A stretch of DNA of 9,724 nt. Source: an uncultured Oscillospiraceae bacterium. GTDB lineage: Bacteria; Bacillota; Clostridia; Oscillospirales; Oscillospiraceae. Within the stretch, counting starts at the first letter, position 1. Each line of letters begins with the position of its first letter. Location: assembly GCA_900758955.1 (NCBI GenBank), contig CAAETL010000133.1, positions 1-9,724 on the forward strand. The letters run 5' to 3'. This document shows positions 1-9,724 of this stretch, piece after piece. The notes beneath the pieces were generated by a model. The model did no database searches, had not been told where the DNA came from, and saw only the letters and a list, made by a program, of their open reading frames with translations. The translations under genes and the position numbers were made by a program.

Positions 1-470
1 ACGCCATGGATCTGCTCCCGTTAAACCGGGAGCGGCTAAACCGGCGTGACGGGCTGGAGAAGCGGAAGGTCTACGACGACCCCATATTTGATCTGGCCCA
101 TCAGTTGGCGGCGGCCGATTTGGTGCTGATCGGCGCGCCCTATTGGGAGGCGACCTTCCCCTCGGTGCTGCGGGTTTATGTAGAACATGTGAGCGTGGTG
201 AACATCACCTTCGGCCACACCCCGGAGGGGCTGCCTGTGGGCTTGTGCCGGGCGGACCGGATGCTGTTTATCACCACAGCGGGCGGTCCTATTGAGGATA
301 AAAACTTCGGGTTTCAGTTTTTGGATAACCTGTTTCACCTCTTTGGGGTGGATAAGACCGAATGCCACGCGGCGGAGGGGCTGGATATCCAGGGCGCCGA
401 TGTGGAGGGGATTCTTCGAACAAGCGAGGAAAAACTTCGCCGCGCCATTCGCGCATGGGGGGAAGCGTAA
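1..470 (+). CDS. NAD(P)H-dependent flavodoxin-fold oxidoreductase (azoreductase / quinone reductase type), 5'-truncated
   Basis: This is the C-terminal part of a soluble FMN flavoprotein of the Flavodoxin_2 / AzoR type. Family members transfer hydride from NAD(P)H through bound FMN to quinones or azo compounds in the cytoplasm. About 156 codons are visible and the stop is TAA at 468-470. Full-length relatives have roughly 200 residues, so about 45 residues, including the N-terminal phosphate-binding loop, lie left of the window. The ATG at 6 is probably internal, because the frame is open to base 1 and no ribosome binding site fits before the edge. Counting from that Met, residues about 36-55 (ADLVLIGAPYWEATFPSVLR) match the beta-strand and FMN-contact loop usually seen as 'ADLIV...P.YNF..PS.LK'. 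TFGHTPEGLPVGL (about 68-80) and the TTAGG loop (about 90-94) match the isoalloxazine-side loops. The W in the PYW loop replaces the more usual YN. The true substrate cannot be told. A terminator follows directly, so this gene ends its transcription unit. Confidence 0.85.
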   Translation, partial: AMDLLPLNRERLNRRDGLEKRKVYDDPIFDLAHQLAAADLVLIGAPYWEATFPSVLRVYVEHVSVVNITFGHTPEGLPVGLCRADRMLFITTAGGPIEDKNFGFQFLDNLFHLFGVDKTECHAAEGLDIQGADVEGILRTSEEKLRRAIRAWGEA

Positions 471-482
471 CGCCGAAATAGC

Positions 483-528
483 AAACGGGCGCATCGCCGT
501 GAGACGGTGCGCCCGTTTCTATTCTCTT
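483..528 (+). terminator. Intrinsic terminator between convergent genes, possibly bidirectional
   Basis: A GC-rich inverted repeat pairs AAACGGGCG (483-491) with CGCCCGTTT (510-518). An inner stem CGCCGT/ACGGTG closes a GAG loop, with a small CAT bulge on the 5' side. The pyrimidine tract TTTCTATTCTCTTT follows on the plus strand, 13 bases after the oxidoreductase stop. On the minus strand the stem ends in TTTGCTATTT, so it may also stop vanZ transcripts about 80 bases past the vanZ stop. The rest of 471-596 shows only a small hairpin (AGGC GAA GCCT at 560-570). Confidence 0.85.
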
Positions 529-596
529 TCTGACGCGGGAAGGGGTGCGGATCCCGGGTAGGCGAAGCCTGGGAGAGCCCGTCGTGTGATTTGAGC

Positions 597-1970
597 TTAG
601 GCCAGCGCGGGAATCAGGATTTGGTCGTAGTTTCCTCCGGCGTACAGGCCGATCAGATAAACCGGCTGGTAATACCCCTTGGAATCCACCTGATACGTCA
701 GCGATATGCTGTCTATCGTAATGGTATTCACACCCGTATCTTTGATGAGATGCTCGGTATACTCTCCCAGAAAATGGCCGTTTTCCAGCTGCATGACCGC
801 CTCTGCCGGGGAGATGATGCTTTCTTGACCTTGGAACGTCCCTTGAATTAAATTGTTTTCTACACGCCACAACCGGCCATCCGAGCGATAGGTGCAAGTT
901 ACCGAGCCGTCGTAAAAATAGTCGGCATCCTGATACTGATCCACCGTGAACTGATAAGTACCGTTCCCTATGACAGTCATCTCCGCCCCCTGGGGGATCT
1001 CCAGAGAGAAGGCGCCCAGCAGCCGTTCCAGCGTCTCCCTGTCTGTTGGGGTCACCTCCGGCTCATTATTATCCATACTATTATGGTAACTGTATGAAAA
1101 TGTCCGATCTAAGTAATACACCCACAGGGAAGAGCCGGTGGCGTGCTGCAAGTAGGCGGCCTGGGTGTCATAGTGTATGGTTTCTCTCGTATGTACATTC
1201 ATATCACGTTCCCCCAGGGCCTCCAGCAGGGAGTCGGCGTAGGCGTCACTGGACGCACGGTCGTAGGGGGCGGCGTAATAGACGGGCGCGGCGCTACCCA
1301 AATCCGGCAATTCGCACTGCAAGGATACCGTTACCCCCCGCGTCATAACTCTGTGCGTGGGCGCGCAGGCAAGGTTTCCGTAGTCCTGTCCGTAGTAGGT
1401 CCCAATGACCCCGCCAAAGACAAGGATGCACAAGAGAGGAAACGCGCCGTATGCTAAGGTCCTGCGAGGCCAGTTTCTTAGTTTGGCCAGTAACGTGAAG
1501 ACCACCATGAGGAGGCACCACCCCAGAATGGCGCCCAGGCTGTTATTCAAAATATCGTCCACATCGAATGCGCCCCGGTCTGTGAAGAGCTGGGCGCTCT
1601 CAATGGCCAGTGACAGCCCTACGCCGGCCAAAAGCGTCCAATCGGGCCGCCGGAACCGGCGAAAGACCAATGGCAGCAGGATGCCCAGGGGCAAAAACAG
1701 GGCCACATTGAGGAGAACATTCAGCCAATTTTGCAGGGTGAACAGGTTCCAGGCCTCCCGCCAGCCCTGGAAGAGATGGAAGTTGGCGGGACCGCCGCTG
1801 AACCGCAACAGGAGCGTCGCCGCCAGGAGCATCAGCAGCCAGCCGAGCAAAAACCCGCCGGATATCGCCTGCCGCCAAGGAAACCGCTTGGTATGCCCGC
1901 AATGTTTGCAATAAAGTCGCCACCCTGCCGCCCAGGCCAGGGTATAGATCGCCGCTTCGAGGCATGCCAA
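597..1970 (-). CDS. VanZ-family multi-pass membrane protein with long C-terminal extracytoplasmic domain
   Basis: The protein has 457 residues if begun at the TTG at 1970. The N-terminal ~190 residues are hydrophobic, with segments near 1-18, 38-56, 84-104, 111-128, 143-163 and 172-190. The VanZ signature is clear: LNVALFLPLG (87-96), IESAQL (123-128) and RGAFDVDDILNNSLG (132-146). VanZ of the vanA cluster gives low-level teicoplanin resistance by an unknown route. Most chromosomal VanZ-domain proteins have no known role, so a resistance role should not be assumed. Residues about 191-457 form a soluble Tyr- and acid-rich region, probably outside the cell. It ends in a strand-rich pattern (YQVDSKGYYQPVYLI near 430-444) that recalls secreted YycH/YycI-like or PepSY-like domains, but I cannot place it. 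A CKHC pair lies at 21-24. The start is doubtful: TTG 1970 has no Shine-Dalgarno, and no ATG/GTG/TTG lies between it and the in-frame stop at 2034-2036. Yet the hydrophobic sequence RPALLLACLEAAIYTL continues upstream of the TTG. Stop is TAA at 597-599. Confidence 0.85.
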   Translation of the reverse strand: MACLEAAIYTLAWAAGWRLYCKHCGHTKRFPWRQAISGGFLLGWLLMLLAATLLLRFSGGPANFHLFQGWREAWNLFTLQNWLNVLLNVALFLPLGILLPLVFRRFRRPDWTLLAGVGLSLAIESAQLFTDRGAFDVDDILNNSLGAILGWCLLMVVFTLLAKLRNWPRRTLAYGAFPLLCILVFGGVIGTYYGQDYGNLACAPTHRVMTRGVTVSLQCELPDLGSAAPVYYAAPYDRASSDAYADSLLEALGERDMNVHTRETIHYDTQAAYLQHATGSSLWVYYLDRTFSYSYHNSMDNNEPEVTPTDRETLERLLGAFSLEIPQGAEMTVIGNGTYQFTVDQYQDADYFYDGSVTCTYRSDGRLWRVENNLIQGTFQGQESIISPAEAVMQLENGHFLGEYTEHLIKDTGVNTITIDSISLTYQVDSKGYYQPVYLIGLYAGGNYDQILIPALA

Positions 1971-2183
1971 GAGAAGCGCGGGCCTGAATTGAGAGAAATT
2001 GTTCTGACAAGTTCCACTGCTGCGACGCCTTTCTTACGAGGTAACCAGTCATGCCTGGGATGAAAAATCCTGTTTATGAGTCCCGGTCAAAGCGCCCACC
2101 GGCAAGGGAGGCATTACAAAGATATATTTTCTGCCATGGCAAGGTAATTTTTCATCATAGACATTTCAAATTTAGACAAGTTA

Positions 2184-2211
2184 ATTGTAGAATAAAATAG
2201 AAAAATGTCAA
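2184..2211 (-). promoter_or_regulatory. Sigma-A type promoter for the leftward vanZ gene
   Basis: On the minus strand there is a perfect -35 TTGACA (2211-2206), a 16-base AT-rich spacer and a -10 TACAAT (2189-2184). The expected start of transcription is near 2177. That leaves about 205 bases of untranslated leader before the TTG at 1970, or about 160 before the GTG at 2017. It lies downstream of the leftward terminator at 2273-2316, so it would drive vanZ independently of any transcript from further right. Confidence 0.8.
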
Positions 2212-2272
2212 TATTTTTCTTCTTTATTCCCTTTCAAACGGGCTTAAAATCGTCAAAGGACAGCCTGTATAT

Positions 2273-2316
2273 CAAAAGAAAAACGGGTGGGCACAGCTTC
2301 CGCTGTGTCCACCCGT
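2273..2316 (-). terminator. Strong leftward intrinsic terminator
   Basis: The arms ACGGGTGG-G-CACAGC (2283-2297) and GCTGTG-T-CCACCCGT (2302-2316) form a 15-bp stem with a single G-T wobble and a TTCC loop. On the minus strand the stem runs straight into TTTTTCTTTT, a textbook uridine tract. On the plus strand it is followed by ATCAGTTC, so it does not terminate rightward. No protein gene lies to its right on the minus strand within this window. It must therefore end a non-coding transcript, act as a vanZ attenuator, or insulate vanZ from antisense transcription of the rpoB region. Confidence 0.85.
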
Positions 2317-2372
2317 ATCAGTTCAAATCGGTATTAAAGAGGGGATATAAGCCTGTTTTTTGCCTTATATGC

Positions 2373-2391
2373 AAAAAAACAAATAATATAC
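2373..2391 (+). promoter_or_regulatory. A-rich upstream (UP-like) element of the rpoB promoter
   Basis: A run of seven A's (2373-2379) followed by CAAATAATATA lies directly upstream of the rpoB -35 box. This is where the alpha C-terminal domain of RNA polymerase binds at strong promoters. The run is also the right arm of an AT-rich hairpin with 2355-2363, so its base composition may have a second explanation. Confidence 0.45.
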
Positions 2392-2420
2392 TTGACCGCA
2401 CTAGCAATTCATGGTATACT
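2392..2420 (+). promoter_or_regulatory. Sigma-A promoter for rpoBC with extended -10
   Basis: TTGACC (2392-2397), a 17-base spacer, then TATACT (2415-2420) preceded by TGG, an extended -10. The predicted start is near 2427, giving an untranslated leader of about 275 nt before rpoB. It is the best rightward promoter in the intergenic region. The only other rightward TTGAC (2573-2578) has no -10 at a usable distance. Confidence 0.85.
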
Positions 2421-2472
2421 ACATCGATACTAACGGCAAAAATGGGTGGGGACTTTCCCCCACGCTAAAGTA

Positions 2473-2501
2473 AGTATAGCAGTTCTCGGGAAAAAAGGCA
2501 A
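2473..2501 (-). promoter_or_regulatory. Leftward promoter facing the rpoB promoter
   Basis: On the minus strand TTGCCT (2501-2496) is followed by a 17-base spacer and TATACT (2478-2473), with TGC just before the -10 (extended -10). The -35 matches 4 of 6 consensus bases. The predicted start is near 2466. Transcription from here would run leftward across the rpoB promoter to the terminator at 2316-2273. Confidence 0.55.
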
Positions 2502-2573
2502 CCAGAAAGTTTCAACATGCTACCACGTGGCCTAGCGTGCGAAATCCGCGCCTGAGAGAAAATTGTGAAATTT

Positions 2574-2629
2574 GACGGAAAACACGGGGGTACCAAGGAG
2601 AACGGGTCGAGTTCCGTCTTTTCTTTTTC
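2574..2629 (+). terminator. Possible intrinsic terminator (attenuator) in the rpoB leader
   Basis: GACGGAA (2574-2580) is the exact complement of TTCCGTC (2612-2618), which is followed at once by TTTTCTTTTTC. The stem is 7 bp but the loop is 31 bases, much longer than in a typical terminator, and a smaller competing stem (GAAC/GTTC at 2600-2603 with 2611-2614) exists. If used, it would give partial termination before rpoB. Confidence 0.3.
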
Positions 2630-2701
2630 AATTTTTCCCAAACCTGCCCGCTGTCTGCTGCCACAAACCTTTTCAATGAAATGAGAGGAATGGTCATCGA
2701 A

Positions 2702-6409
<3,708 letters not shown>

Positions 6410-6425
6410 GGGAGGACGATGAAAT

Positions 6426-9724
<3,299 letters not shown>

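Larger units (their letters stand above)
2273..2466 (-). ncRNA. Candidate minus-strand small RNA or vanZ attenuator leader
   Basis: The minus strand carries a promoter (2501-2473) with a predicted start near 2466, and a canonical terminator ends near 2273. Together they define an RNA of about 194 nt with no open frame of note. It begins with a hairpin (GTGGGG/CCCCAC on the plus strand, 2446-2463). In the middle are two mutually exclusive stems: plus-strand 2345-2351 with 2364-2370, or 2356-2363 with 2371-2378. Its 5' CCACCC (plus-strand 2444-2449) could also pair with GGGUGG in the first arm of the terminator, giving a possible antiterminator. I do not recognise the family. Either it is a free sRNA antisense to the first ~40 nt of the rpoB leader, or it is a leader whose read-through reaches vanZ. 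The boundaries are predicted. Confidence 0.45.
2427..2701 (+). promoter_or_regulatory. Long structured 5' leader of rpoB
   Basis: This untranslated stretch holds several plausible helices. They are hairpin GTGGGG/CCCCAC (2446-2451 with 2458-2463); a closing helix TTCTCGGG with CCTGAGAG (2483-2490 with 2551-2558, two wobbles); and inside it CATGCTA with TAGCGTG (2516-2522 with 2533-2539). The last arm is also a perfect complement of CACGCTA at 2461-2467, giving an alternative fold. GGGAAAAA (2488-2495) can pair with TTTTTCCC (2632-2639). No T-box, known riboswitch core or L10-type ribosomal-protein leader was recognised. Function is inference. Confidence 0.4.

Noticed and set aside
6..50. Tandem duplication encoding LNRERLNRRD near the left edge
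   Set aside because: The two short copies (TTAAACCGG and CTAAACCGG) are too short and isolated to indicate a repeat element.
2114..2164. A 16-residue minus-strand leader peptide (MSMMKNYLAMAENISL) downstream of the vanZ promoter
   Set aside because: It starts about 13 bases after the predicted transcription start and lacks a Shine-Dalgarno sequence. No repeated regulatory codons or nearby attenuator follow it, so chance is a sufficient explanation.
2273..2466. 6S RNA as identity of the minus-strand transcript
   Set aside because: The length is right, but I could not build the long rod with a central open bubble from complementary 5' and 3' ends. The 3' end is fully taken up by a terminator hairpin.
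2205..2468. An 87-codon rightward open frame in the intergenic region
   Set aside because: It spans the vanZ promoter, the terminator stem and the rpoB promoter, has no ribosome binding site, and its translation shows no domain.
2427..2701. T-box, rifamycin-associated element or ribosomal-protein L10 leader upstream of rpoB
   Set aside because: There is no T-box core, no rifamycin-associated inverted repeat next to the promoter, and rplJ is absent. The leader matches none of these by eye.

Overview
The window looks like a moderately high-GC chromosomal segment of a Clostridia-type Firmicute. Oscillospiraceae (Flavonifractor/Intestinimonas/Oscillibacter-like gut anaerobes) is my best guess, from memory of similar RpoB N-termini and not from a search. 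Supporting signs are strong AGGAGG-type ribosome binding sites, sigma-A type promoters, a Firmicute-sized RpoB with an acidic tail, and strongly C/G-ending codons in rpoBC.

Layout. Bases 1-470 hold the 3' part of a rightward flavodoxin-fold NAD(P)H oxidoreductase (azoreductase/quinone reductase type). It is followed by a hairpin terminator that lies between it and the convergent next gene. Bases 597-1970 (minus strand) encode a VanZ-family membrane protein with an unusually long C-terminal, probably extracytoplasmic, domain. Its N-terminus is unclear. Bases about 2040-2700 form an AT-rich regulatory region with no convincing protein gene. It contains a leftward promoter for vanZ, a strong leftward intrinsic terminator, a rightward promoter for rpoB, and a second leftward promoter facing it. 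Bases 2702-6409 encode RNA polymerase beta (rpoB). From 6426 to the window edge is beta' (rpoC), complete in its catalytic core but cut off at its 3' end.

How they work together. rpoB and rpoC are a two-gene operon separated by 16 bases and give the two large catalytic subunits of RNA polymerase. rpoB here has its own promoter and a leader of about 275 nt. The usual upstream partners rplJ-rplL are absent, and a divergent vanZ gene takes their place. The leader and the divergent intergenic region hold the least-explained signals: face-to-face promoters, a candidate minus-strand RNA of about 194 nt or vanZ attenuator, and mutually exclusive RNA pairings ahead of rpoB. No mobile elements, CRISPR arrays, tRNAs or rRNAs were seen. 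I found no clear candidate for a wholly new multi-gene system; the novelty, if any, is regulatory.
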